From Budorcas taxicolor (taxonomy: Eukaryota; Chordata; Mammalia; Artiodactyla; Bovidae), in contig NC_068933.1 of NCBI RefSeq assembly GCF_023091745.1, positions 21,022,001 to 21,086,000 of the forward strand: a DNA stretch of 64,000 bases, read 5' to 3'. A program made the translations under genes and the position numbers. Shown piece after piece: positions 9,991-19,813 of this stretch. The stretch's first letter is position 1. Each line of letters begins with the position of its first letter. Under the pieces are notes generated by a model. The model did not search any database and was not told the DNA's origin. It saw nothing but the letters and a program-made list of their open reading frames with translations.

Positions 9991-10312
9991 TAAATATTTC
10001 CTAATTTTGAGCACCTGCATATCTTAAAAAAATTAATCCCCACATCAATTTTGTGAGGCAGAACATTTTTTAAATTACATATCTGATAAATGACTTGCAT
10101 CTAAAACATATAAATAACTACTACAACTCAATAATAAAAAGACAACTCTAAAAACTGGGCAATGGATCTGAGCAGATAGTTCTCTAAAGAATATATACAA
10201 ATGACCAACTGCTGTTTTCATTTTAGAGATGAGGAAAGAAAGACATATGAGGCCTAAAAAGATTACTCATAGCTAGCAGTCAGGATTTGAACCTATGAAA
10301 CTAGATCATAAT
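9991..10312 (-). mobile_element. MIR SINE, split by an L1 piece
   Basis: The plus strand carries the reverse of the MIR body: aatccccacatcaattttgt, ttgtgaggcagaac, then after an interruption cattttagagatgaggaaag and catagctagcagtcaggatt. The order matches MIR on the minus strand with 10,071-10,207 inserted in it. Confidence 0.7.
10071..10207 (+). mobile_element. Internal L1 ORF2 fragment within the MIR
   Basis: The sequence catatctgataaatgacttg, then ctactacaactcaataataa, then aactgggcaatggatctgag, then atacaaatgacca is the diagnostic L1 ORF2 block just upstream of the C-terminal domain. Neither L1 end nor a poly(A) tail is present. Confidence 0.75.
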
Positions 10313-10333
10313 ATCTACAAGAGGACTACTTTT

Positions 10334-10524
10334 GTTTTAATTAAAGATTTTTTTGATGTGAACCATTTTTAAGGTCTGTATGAATTTGTTACAATATTGC
10401 TCCTGTTTTATATTTTTTGGCCATGAGGGACGTAGGATCTTTGCTCCCCCACCAGGGATTGAATCTGCAGCCCCTGCATTGGAAGGTGAAATCTTAACCA
10501 CTGGGCCACCAGGGAAGTTCTGGT
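10334..10524 (-). mobile_element. CHR (tRNA-Glu-derived) SINE with target-site duplication
   Basis: The plus strand ends in the reverse of the tRNA-like head (cttaaccactgggccaccag, ggaagttc). The CHR core (ttggccatgagggacgtagg, ccaccagggattgaatctgc) and tail region (ttgttacaatattgctcctg) precede it. A 10-bp repeat gactactttt flanks it at 10324-10333 and 10525-10534. CHR SINEs belong to the ruminant/whale/hippo branch. Confidence 0.9.
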
Positions 10525-10668
10525 GACTACTTTTTGAAGCTATCTCCTTTATGGCATTGAATTCATTTTCAGAATTTAGCATATACTTCTCTGGAAGAAT
10601 CTAAATATTAATGCCTTAACAAACTGCATTATTTTGAATAGAAGGCAACACTGTGTTTAAACCAGGAA

Positions 10669-10688
10669 TTTTTTTTTTTTTTTTTTTT
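10669..10688. repeat. Poly(T) tract
   Basis: A run of 20 T follows accaggaa. It may be a reversed poly(A) remnant, but no element is recognisable next to it. Confidence 0.8.
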
Positions 10689-10716
10689 AGCAAACATGGC
10701 AACAAATTGGTTTAGA

Positions 10717-10730
10717 GGCATTTTATTCTT
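10717..10730 (+). repeat. Target-site duplication of the L1, left copy
   Basis: ggcattttattctt is repeated exactly at 14505-14518 and abuts the L1 poly(A), which reads as T's from 10731. Confidence 0.9.
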
Positions 10731-13700
10731 TTTTTTTTTTTTTTTAAATTTTAAAATCTTCAATTTCTACATGTGCTCCCAAACATGAACCCCCCTCCCA
10801 CCTCCCTCCCCATAGCATCTCTGTGGGCCATCCCCATGCACCAGCCCCAAGCATGCTGTATCCTGCATCAGACATAGACTAGCGATTCAATTCTTACATG
10901 ATAGTATACATGATAGAATGCCATTCTCCCATATCATCCCACCCTCTCCCTCTCCCTCTGAGTCCAAAAGTCCGTTATACACAGCTGCGTCTTTTTTCCT
11001 GTCTTGCATACAGGGTCGTCATTGCCATCTTTCTAAATTCCATATATATGTGTTAGTATACTGTATTGGTGTTTTTCTTTCTGGCTTACTTCACTCTGTA
11101 TAATCGGCTCCAGTTTCATCCATCTCATCAGAACTGATTCAAATGAATTCTTTTTAACGGCTGAGTAATACTCCATTGTGTATATGTACCACAGCTTTCT
11201 TATCCATTCATCTGCTGATGGACATCTAGGTTGTTTCCATGTCCTGGCTATTATAAACAGTGCTGCGATGAACATTGGGGTACATGTGTCTCTTTCAATT
11301 CTGGTTTCCTCGGTGTGTATGCCCAGCAGTGGGATTGCTGGATCATAAGGGAGTTCTATTTGCAATTTTTTAAGGAATCTCCACACCGTTCTCCATAGTG
11401 GCTGTACTAGTTTGCATTCCCACCAACAGTGTAGGAGGGTACCCTTTTCTCCACACCCTCTCCAGCATTTATTGCTTGCAGATTTTTGGATCGCAGCCAT
11501 TCTGACTGGTGTGAAGTGGTACCTCATTGTGGTTTTGATTTGCATTTCTCTGATAATGAGTGATGTTGAGCATCTTTCCATGTGTTTGTTAGCCATCCGT
11601 ATGTCTTCTTTGGAAAAATGTCTATTTAGTTCTTTGGCCCATTTTTTGATTGGGTCGTTTATTTTTCTGGAATTGAGCTGCATAAGTTGCTTGTATATTT
11701 TTGAGATTAGTTGTTTGTCAGTTGCTTCATTTGCTATTATTTTCTCCCATTCAGAAGGCTGTCTTTTCACTTTGCTGATATTTTCCTTTGTTGTGCAGAA
11801 GCTTTTAATTTTAATTAGATCCCATTTGTTTATTTTTGCTTTTATTTCCAGAATTCTGGGAGGTGGATCATAGAGGATCCTGCTGTGATTTATGTCTGAG
11901 AGTGTTTTGCCTATGTTCTCCTCTAGGAGTTTTATAGTTTCTGGTCTTACATTTAGATCTTTAATCCATTTTGAGTTTATTTTTGTGTGCGGTGTTAGAA
12001 AGTGATCTAGTTTCATTCTTTTACAAGTGGTTGACCAGTTTTCCCAGCACCACTTGTTAAAGAGATTGTCTTTACTCCATTGTATATTCTTGCCTCCTTT
12101 GTCAAAGATAAGGTGTCCATATGTGTGTGGATTTACCTCTGGGCTTTCTATTTTGTTCCATTGATCTATATGTCTGTCTTTGTGCCAGTACCATACTGTT
12201 TTGATGACTGTGGCTTTGTAGTAGAGCCTGAAGTCAGGCAAGTTGATTCCTCCAGTTCCATTCTTCTTTCTCAAGATTGCTTTGGCAATTCGAGGTTTTT
12301 TGTATTTCCATACAAATCTTGAAATTATTTGTTCTAGTTCTGTGAAAAATATGGCTGGTAGCTTGATAGGGATTGCATTGAATTTGTAAATTGCTTTGTC
12401 TAGTATACTCATTTTCACTATATTGATTCTTCCGATCCATGAACATGGTGTATTTCTCCATCTATTAGTGTCCTCTTCGATTTCTTTCATCAGTGTTTTA
12501 TAGTTTTCTATATATAGGTCTTTAGTTTCTTTGGGTAGATATATTCCTAAGTATTTTATTCTTTTCGTTGCAATGGTGAATGGAATTGTTTCCTTAATTT
12601 CTTTTTCTACTTCTCATTATTGGTGTATAGGAATGCAAGGGATTTCTGTGTGTTGATTTTGTATCCTGCAACTTTACTATATTCATTGATGAGCTCTAGT
12701 AATTTTCTGGTGGAGTCTTTAGGGTTTTCCATGTAGAGGATCATGTCATCTGCAAACAGTGAGAGTTTTACTTCTTCTTTTTCCAATCTGGATTCCTTTT
12801 ATTTCTTTTTCTGCTCTGATTGCTGTGGCCAAAACTTCCAGAACTATGTTGAATAGTAGCGGTGAAAGTGGACACCCTTGTCTTGTTCCTGACTTTAGGG
12901 GAAATGCTTTCAATTTTTCACCATTGAGGATAATGTTTGCTGTGGGTTTGTCATATATAGCTTTTATTATGTTGAGGTATGTTCCTTCTATTCCTGCTTT
13001 CTGGAGAGTTTTTATCATAAATGGATGTTGAATTTTGTCAAAGGCCTTCTCTGCATCTATTGAGATAATCATATGGTTTTTATTTTTCAATTTGTTAATG
13101 TGGTGAATTACATTGATTGATTTGCGGATATTGAAGAATCCTTGCATCCCTGGGATAAAGCCCACTTGGTCATGGTGTATGATCTTTTTAATGTGTTGTT
13201 GGATTCTGATTGCTAGAATTTTGTTGAGGATTTTTGCATCTATGTTCATCAGTGATATTGGCCTGTAGTTTTCTTTTTTTGTGACATCTTTGTCAGGTTT
13301 TGGTATTAGGGTGATGGTGGCCTCATAGAATGAGTTTGGAAGTTTACCTTCCTCTGCAATTTTCTGGAAGAGTTTGAGTAGGATAGGTGTTAGCTCTTCT
13401 CTAAATTTTTGGTAGAATTCAGCTGTGAAGCCGTCTGGACCTGGGCTTTTGTTTGCTGGAAGATTTCTGATTACAGTTTCAATTTCCGTGCTTGTGATGG
13501 GTCTGTTAAGATTTTCTATTTCTTCCTGGTTCAGTTTTGGAAAATTGTACTTTTCTAAGAATTTGTCCATTTCTTCCACGTTGTCCATTTTATTGGCATA
13601 CAACTGCTGATAGTAGTCTCTTATGATCCTTTGTATTTCTGTGTTGTCTGTTGTGATCTCTCCATTTTCATTTCTAATTTTATTGATTTGATTTTTCTCT

Positions 13701-14504
13701 CTTTGCTTCTTGATGAGTCTGGCTAGTGGTTTGTCAATTTTATTTATTCTTTCAAAGAACCAGCTTTTGGCTTTGTTGATTTTTGCTATGGTCTCTTTTG
13801 TTTCTTTTGCATTTATTTCTGCCCTAATTTTTAAGATTTCTTTCCTTCTACTAACTCTGGGGTTCTCCAATTCTTCCTTTTCTAGTTGCTTTAGTTGTAG
13901 AGTTAGGTTATTTATTTGACTTTTTTCTTGTTTCTTGAGGTATGCCTGTATTGCTATGAACTTTCCTCTTAGCACTGCTTTTATAGTGTCCCACAGGTTT
14001 TGGGTTGTTGTGTTTTCATTTTCATTAGTTTCTATGCATATTTTGATTTCTTTTTTGATTTCTTCTGTGATTTGTTGGTTATTCAGAAGTGTGTTGTTCA
14101 ACCTCCATATGTTGGAATTTTTAGTAGTTTTTCTCCTGTAATTGAGATCTAATCTTAATGCATTATGGTCAGAAAAGATGCTTGGAATGATTTCAATTTT
14201 TTTGAATTTATCAAGTTTAGATTTATGGCCCAGGATGTGATCTATCCTGGAGAAGGTTCCATGAGCACTTGAAAAAAAGGTGAAATTCATTGTTTTGGGG
14301 TGAAATGTCCTATAGATATCAATTAGGTCTAATTGATCTAATGTATCATTTAAAGTTTGCGTTTCTTTGTTAACTTTCTGTTTAGTTGATCTGTCCATAG
14401 GTGTGAGTGGGGTATTAAAGTCTCCCACTATTATTGTGTTATTGTTGATTTCCCCTTTCATACTTGTTAGCATTTGTCTTACATATTGTGGTGCTCCTAT
14501 GTTG
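10731..14504 (-). mobile_element. L1 (artiodactyl L1-BT type), 5'-truncated
   Basis: This is the longest intact-looking element in the window, at 3.8 kb. On the minus strand it starts inside the ORF2 endonuclease domain, runs through reverse transcriptase and the Cys-rich C-terminus, and ends with a 3' UTR (11032-10745) and a poly(A). It inserted with a perfect 14-bp target-site duplication. The 5' junction lies within a few bases of 14,504-14,508, where the duplication and L1 share bases. ORF1 and the 5' UTR promoter are absent. Relatively few lesions and the intact duplication suggest a fairly recent insertion. Confidence 0.96.
11033..12490 (-). pseudogene. ORF2: L1 ORF2p, C-terminal part (485 codons open)
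   Basis: This open segment covers the region downstream of the reverse transcriptase core to the natural ORF2 stop. It begins at [11 protein letters not shown]. It contains the C-terminal Cys-rich motif at about residues 342-359 ([18 protein letters not shown], a CX3CX7HX4C pattern) and ends in the usual HIYGI. In intact L1, ORF2p nicks target DNA and copies L1 RNA at the nick; the C-terminus helps nucleic-acid binding. The stretch upstream (12491-12745) reads as ORF2 but is frameshifted: a one-base loss near 12,615 changes a Lys-Ser-Glu stretch to Lys then TAG. The start Met here is internal, not a real start. Confidence 0.95.
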
Positions 14505-14509
14505 GGCAT
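12746..14509 (-). pseudogene. ORF2: L1 ORF2p, endonuclease end and reverse transcriptase (587 codons open)
   Basis: The frame begins within the APE-like endonuclease, after its first half has been lost. Retained metal-site and catalytic motifs are GDFN (residues 29-32), RIDHI (88-92) and SDH (113-115). The reverse transcriptase follows: NKSPGPDGF near 355, IDAEKAFD near 485-492, and [14 protein letters not shown] near 541. The frame then breaks just before the FADD catalytic box: five A's instead of the expected four near 12,773 put FADD out of frame. The apparent Met start is created by the truncation point. In a full element this protein performs target-primed reverse transcription; here it is disabled twice, by truncation and by loss of FADD. 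Confidence 0.96.
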
Positions 14510-14518
14510 TTTATTCTT
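14505..14518 (+). repeat. Target-site duplication of the L1, right copy
   Basis: ggcattttattctt is identical to 10717-10730. Its first bases can also be read as L1 sequence, so the breakpoint has microhomology. Confidence 0.9.
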
Positions 14519-14789
14519 AAAATTCTATTTTTCTGGCCTGTGGTGGCACTGAGATCTATTTCCCTGCCTGACGATTTACCTTTGTACCTGTGCAGAGCTG
14601 TTAAAGCTCATGCTTCAGAAATACAATCCAACAATGAGCAGAAAGGATATTGTTCTCTTAAGGATAATTCTGAGTCACCAACTCCCTAGATCAGAGAAGC
14701 CAAGAGGAAGAGAATTTACTTTTTTTTTTTAAGTGAACATGAAACAAGTTCAGAACCAATTTCTCAATTGTAAAGGGGTAGTAAAGAGA

Positions 14790-14916
14790 TGGCACCACCG
14801 AGTCAATAGACATGAGTTTAAACAACGTCCAGGATATGGTGGAGGACAGGGCAGCCTGGCATGCTGCAGTCCCTGGGGTCACAAAGAGCCGGACAGAACC
14901 GAGCAACTGAACAACA
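14790..14916 (+). mobile_element. BovB LINE, 3' end fragment
   Basis: Plus-strand BovB tail: ggcagcctggcatgctgcag, then ggggtcacaaagagccggac, then gagcaactgaacaac. It is about 125 bp and heavily truncated. It is one of the few BovB copies on the plus strand here. Confidence 0.82.
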
Positions 14917-15026
14917 AAAAGTAAACGGAGAGAATAAAAAGAATGTGTTTGGGTAATAACTTCAATTCTTTTATTTTCTCTTCCTTTTCTTTCCTTCCTC
15001 TTCTTTCTCTGGTTTAGAGACATATA

Positions 15027-15212
15027 GGGCTTCCCTGATAGCTCAGTTGGTAAAGAATCCACCTACAATACAGGAGACCCCGGTTCCATCCCTGGGTTGG
15101 GAAGATCCCCTGGAGAAGGGAAAGGCTACCCACTCCAGTATTCTGGGCTGGAGAATTCCATGGACTGTCTTGGCCATGGGGTTGCAGAGCGTCGGACGGG
15201 ACTTTCACTTTC
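15027..15212 (+). mobile_element. Bov-tA SINE
   Basis: The head (gggcttccctgatagctcag, ttggtaaagaatccacc), B-box-like ggttccatcc, body (ctacccactccagtattctg) and tail (gcagagcgtcggacgggac, tttcactttc) are all present. Confidence 0.93.
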
Positions 15213-16333
15213 AGGAGACTACTATTTTGATCCATCAACACATAAGTATTGCAGTTGAGTAACGGTAAAATGTATGGAGTAAAATCTTTCATCAGGAGAC
15301 CAGCTGGCTATGAATGATTTAGCCTGAATTTTAAATTACTTTCTACATATTGGTAAGAATAAAAATATATGTTGTTCTTTTAACTACAAGTAGAGAGGGC
15401 TTCATCTCTATAATAAACTAGGCTCAGGAGATTTTTTTTCCCTGGCTTAGAATAGTGTCAATATGAACATTAACAAGTGTCTTGGTCAAAATTATGATAA
15501 AAGATAGCATTTATTGGCACCAAAATGGGACTGGATAAGCTTATGCAATTGTGCACTTCGTGTTATTCTCCTTTTATATGCTCTTAATTAGGAAGCAGCT
15601 GGCAGGTGAACACCTGAGTGGCAGCAAAGCAGCAGGATGGAATAATAGCTCTTCATATTGTTTAATGGGCTGTACTGAAACAACTTTTTCAGATCATGAA
15701 ACCTTTTGATTATTACCAAATAATTAGTGCTGCGAAGCTTCATTAAGTTAAGTTATCTTTTCCATTCCACTTGCATTAAAGAGGATAGCAGGGGAAAACT
15801 CAGTAGCCTGGCTTCTTTTCTGGTATCATAATGGTTATCAGTTTATATTAACAGTTTCTCTAAAACCATGATGATCATGCTGCTATAGTGAAGCTGTTTA
15901 TACTCACGATCAAGTACCCCCGAGTTTGTTATGACATCACATATTTTAAAAAAGTGGATAGAAACTTCTATTATTTCCTTCCCATTAAGCTCTACCTGCC
16001 TTTTAATCGTACTGCACTTGTGCCTTTCTTTAGTGGCATACAGTTTTACAAATGAAGAAACTGATGGACTTATAAAAGGACTCTTGAAGTTGCTGTAAGA
16101 TGCTATTAGTAAGAATCTATTAAACTGTATTCTAAAAGCCCCAGAGTAAGTCAAACCATAAGTGTATACAGTGAACTGGACCATGGTCAATACGGTTTAC
16201 TAGTTACCAAGATTATTGATTTTTCCAGATAAGAACTAGAGTCTATTTAACTAGTGTGTCTCTTAACAGAGGGGATATGGAGTGACTAATGTCAGCTAGG
16301 TTGGTGGTTCTGCTTACAGAGTTGAAATCTCAT
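15213..16333. other. Unique DNA, 1.1 kb
   Basis: No repeat family is recognisable. The 115-codon minus-strand frame at 15843-16190 has no recognisable domain, no conserved start context and base composition like its flanks, so I treat it as chance. Confidence 0.5.
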
Positions 16334-16460
16334 TGTTGTTCAGTTGCTAAATCATGTCCTACTCTTTGCGACCCCATGGACTACAGCATGTCAACCTTCC
16401 CTGTCCTTCACTGTCTCCTGGAGTTTGCTCAAATTCATGTCCATTAAGTCAGGGATGCTA
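16334..16460 (-). mobile_element. BovB LINE, short 3' fragment
   Basis: The plus strand reads gttgttcagttgctaaatca, then ctttgcgaccccatggacta, then ccctgtccttcactgtctcc, then tccattaagtcagggatgc. This is the reverse of the BovB 3' end, truncated early. Confidence 0.88.
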
Positions 16461-16589
16461 ACTAGTTTCATTAACTAGGCCCAAGAATGAAATAAACATA
16501 GACTCAAGCTTCAAGCACTTGATAATTCAGGAGGGACCATAATATATGCATATATGCAAATTGCTATGTATCAATGGCTGTGATTTGAC

Positions 16590-16647
16590 ACATTAATTAA
16601 CTCAACACATATTTCTTGAGTGTTTATCATGTGCCAAATAATATTCT
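16590..16647 (-). mobile_element. L2 3' end fragment
   Basis: actcaacacatatttcttga followed by gtgtttatcatgtgccaaat is the typical reversed L2 end. The L1 insertion at 16,648 interrupts it. Confidence 0.6.
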
Positions 16648-16894
16648 GTTTTTAATATAAATTTATTTATTTTAATTGGAGGCTAATTACTTCACAGTAT
16701 TGTATTGGTTTTGCCATACATCAACATGAATCCGCCACAGGTATACATGTGTTCCCCATCCTGAACCCCCCTCCCACCTCCCTCCCCGTACCATCCCTCT
16801 GGGTCATCCCAGTGCACCAGCCCCAAGCATCCTGTATCATGCATCAAACCTGGACTGGCAATTCGTTTCATATGTGATATTATACATGTTTCAA
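16648..16894 (-). mobile_element. L1 3' end only, with 16-bp target-site duplication
   Basis: This 247-bp insert is pure L1 3' UTR: tgtattggttttgccataca, caacatgaatccgccacagg, cctcccacctccctccccgt and caccagccccaagcatcctg, matching the 3' UTR of the long L1 at 10,790-10,860. The duplication tgccaaataatattct is exact at 16632-16647 and 16895-16910. Confidence 0.95.
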
Positions 16895-16910
16895 TGCCAA
16901 ATAATATTCT

Positions 16911-17873
16911 AAATCTAGGCAGAACAGTATTTAACAGAGAGAGAGATGAAATTCTTTATTTTCATGATGCTTGCTCTCGAATAATCTATTTGAAGCATAA
17001 AACAAATATGTGTTAAGATAAAGTTAAGTATCTACCTATATGATTATATATTTGTTAATATATTATTTTTTTACCAAGCAATTTTTAATCTACCTCCTTT
17101 TATCAGTAAGTTTTACTTGTTAAGTTGAACATATGGCACTTTCACCTTTAACCAAAGCAAGTGTATAATAGAGTTCTAAACTTTTATTGTCTGTAAAGCA
17201 AATGGGTTTATAAACCATTTTATTTGTAGCCAGTCTCTTATCCCTCCTCACCTTTGTGAGGCATACGATGGCTCTTTTCTCTGCCCTAGATTTGGTCATG
17301 CTTGATATCTTCTAGGAATCCTTGAAAATTTGTAAGACAAATTTCAAGTTAGCATTGAATGTAAGAAATCTTTCATTGTCAGACAGACTATTATTTTTGC
17401 ATAGTATTATGAAAGCAGAAATACCCAAGGTGGGATAACAAATGGTCACAAAGTTAAGTGTAAGAGCAAAAATAGATGAAACCAATATGTAGAGAGAGAG
17501 AGCAAGGAAAATTACATGTCTCCATCTTATTACCAGGTAGTGGGAGGAAAAAAGTGTATCTCCTCCGAGAATTTGAACCACAGCCAGAGTTGTGTTCTGA
17601 ATTCACACCATCAGTGTGGTCCAAATACTCATGAAGAAGTTTTAATTTAAACTGATCTTAGTTTATCCAACAGCAGTGGAAGGACACTGCAGATTATAAA
17701 GTGCAAATTGATTTAACAAATGTAAAAATGTTTAAAAAATATACTTTATATTCAGTAAAATATGATGAAAGTTTTACTGTATAAAACTGCATTTATTATC
17801 CCTGATATTGAGTTATTCAAGACTGACTTTTTAGATCAGGAAGTCAAGATCATGTAGTAGTTTCATTTACAAA
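16911..17873. other. Unique AT-rich DNA
   Basis: No gene or named repeat is seen. The 89-codon minus-strand frame at 17312-17581 is hydrophobic and unsupported. Confidence 0.5.
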
Positions 17874-17884
17874 CTTCTTTCATC

Positions 17885-18014
17885 TGCTGCTGCTGCTGCT
17901 AAGTCGCTTGTTGTGTCTGACCCTGTGCGACCCCATAGATGGCAGCCCACCAGGCTCCCCCATCCCTGGGATTCTCCAGGCAAGAACACTGGAGTGGGTT
18001 GCCATTGCCTTCTC
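17885..18014 (-). mobile_element. Bov-A SINE with (CTG)n end and 11-bp duplication
   Basis: The plus strand opens with tgctgctgctgctgct and aagtcgcttg, which is the reversed tail ending in GCA repeats. It closes with the reversed body start (gggttgccattgccttctcc). Exact flanking repeats cttctttcatc lie at 17874-17884 and 18015-18025. Confidence 0.95.
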
Positions 18015-18025
18015 CTTCTTTCATC

Positions 18026-19804
18026 AAGACATGCTTAAAATAAGCCACAATATTTTGAAATTAAAGGTTAAACCTAAAGGCCTTTTATGAAATGGTTACT
18101 TTTCTGCAGTACATACCTGTTCCTTTGTCTTAAAAGGATTATATGCTGAATTGGTTCCTTTTCTCTTGGGCCTGCTTCAGGTTCTAGGTGTCCTCAAAGT
18201 TAACAAGTATTACTTAATTTTTTTTTTTTGGTCACAATCCACTTAGTGCCCCCTAAGTGTTCAGTACAGAATATTCAGTGAACACACAACTCATTAAAAT
18301 AAATTATATCCATGCTTTGCAACGTTTTGGTTTACAGTACACCTCTCAAAAAAACATTATTAGAGTAACTTGATAAAAACTCAAATTCAAAGATTTTTGT
18401 TTGGGGGAACTTTTGAGTTTGTAAAGTTTAGTATATACTTCTTTTACTTCCTGGGAACAAACCCCCACATAACAAATAGTCAAATAATGTTACATTAGTT
18501 TTACTGAAACAAACTGTGATGAAGTCACTATTATTCTGAAAGGTGTGCTTTTAAGTTGTTTTTCTCTTCAAGATAATATCTTTTCTACCAGGGCCTAATT
18601 GTAGCAGATGCATTCCTTTGGAACAATTTCAATACATGTAAAGAACTCTTTACATCAAGAGGAAATCACATAAAAATTACCTTTCTCTAGAGAATCTCTT
18701 GGGACTGAAGAGGTTTTTTTATGTTGTGCAGTTCTTAATATTCAAAGTAATTATATAACTTTATATACTTTGGAAACTTATATGAGTTAACTCAGTATTT
18801 CAAAATTATAAAAGCCTAAATTTACAGTCAAAGAGGTGCATCCAACATGGGGAGTATGTTTATATAAAATTTTAAAAAGTGATTCTTAGCTTATTTTTTC
18901 AGTAAAATTCAAAATTGCATGCACAATTAAGCTAATAAGAATATTGAGACAGTTTTTATTCTTAACATTTGGCTAAAAGATTTTCAATTTTCTTTCAACT
19001 CACATACTAGTTATCTAACAAATAGCTAAACTAGTTATCTAATTTAAGCAGGGCATCTCTTAAATGTTCTTTTGCACTTGTGAGTACAGGACAAAGGTGA
19101 ATGTTATTTGCTTTTCTTTGTTTGCTTTTGGTTTCAAGTGAGTCATTCTTTTTAAATTCACTGTTTTTTTTTTTTTTTCTGGTTTTCTTACAGTGAACTG
19201 TACTTTTCCTTGTCATGATAGAATTCTCAATTGTTCCACTTTTAATTTGTCACAGCAAGGAGCATTGATCATTCAACATGGCTGCCCTTGGCCCCTTATG
19301 TAAAAGACTTCTTCCCTTCAGTTAAAGGACATAGTTTCTATTTAAATTCATGACTTTACCTTCCTTTTGATTGTCACTTCATTGACATTTGTGAAATGCT
19401 TTTCCCTTTATATGCAGAAAAAGAGAGACCAGGATACATACACATTTTGGCTACACAGTTTAAGAGCTTTGGGATATTTGGAAAGGATTCAGAGAAGGCA
19501 CATAAATTTGATAAAAAGTAATAAAATCTTTGGTGAATGATTAAAAGGCAACAGTGATGGTTTTATTTTTTTAAAGGTAGTCAACAAAATTTAATGTGCA
19601 TTGGGATGACATCCTAATTGGGATTTATTCTTATCTTATTCTAAGATACCAAATAGAAAAGTTTAGTCAAAAAAATATGAATGTGAGCATTTCTCTATTG
19701 ATTTCCTTCTCTCACAATAACCTTTCTGTTTTAGACTCACTCAGTCAACAAATTGGTTGGAAAACATGATGTGAATGAATTTGCGTGAACCCATTCTAAT
19801 CAGA
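18026..19804. other. Unique AT-rich DNA, 1.8 kb
   Basis: No repeat or coding frame is recognised. Short T runs occur at about 18219-18230 and 19165-19179. Confidence 0.5.
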
Positions 19805-19813
19805 ATCAGCTAT

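Noticed and set aside
11412..14689. Several plus-strand frames of 60-150 codons (for example 11412-11873, 12759-13031, 13710-13919)
   Set aside because: They are antisense to the L1 ORF2 that reads on the minus strand and have no independent support.
15843..16190. A 115-codon minus-strand frame in unique DNA
   Set aside because: No domain, no composition change and no splice or promoter context; a frame of this length is expected by chance in 64 kb.
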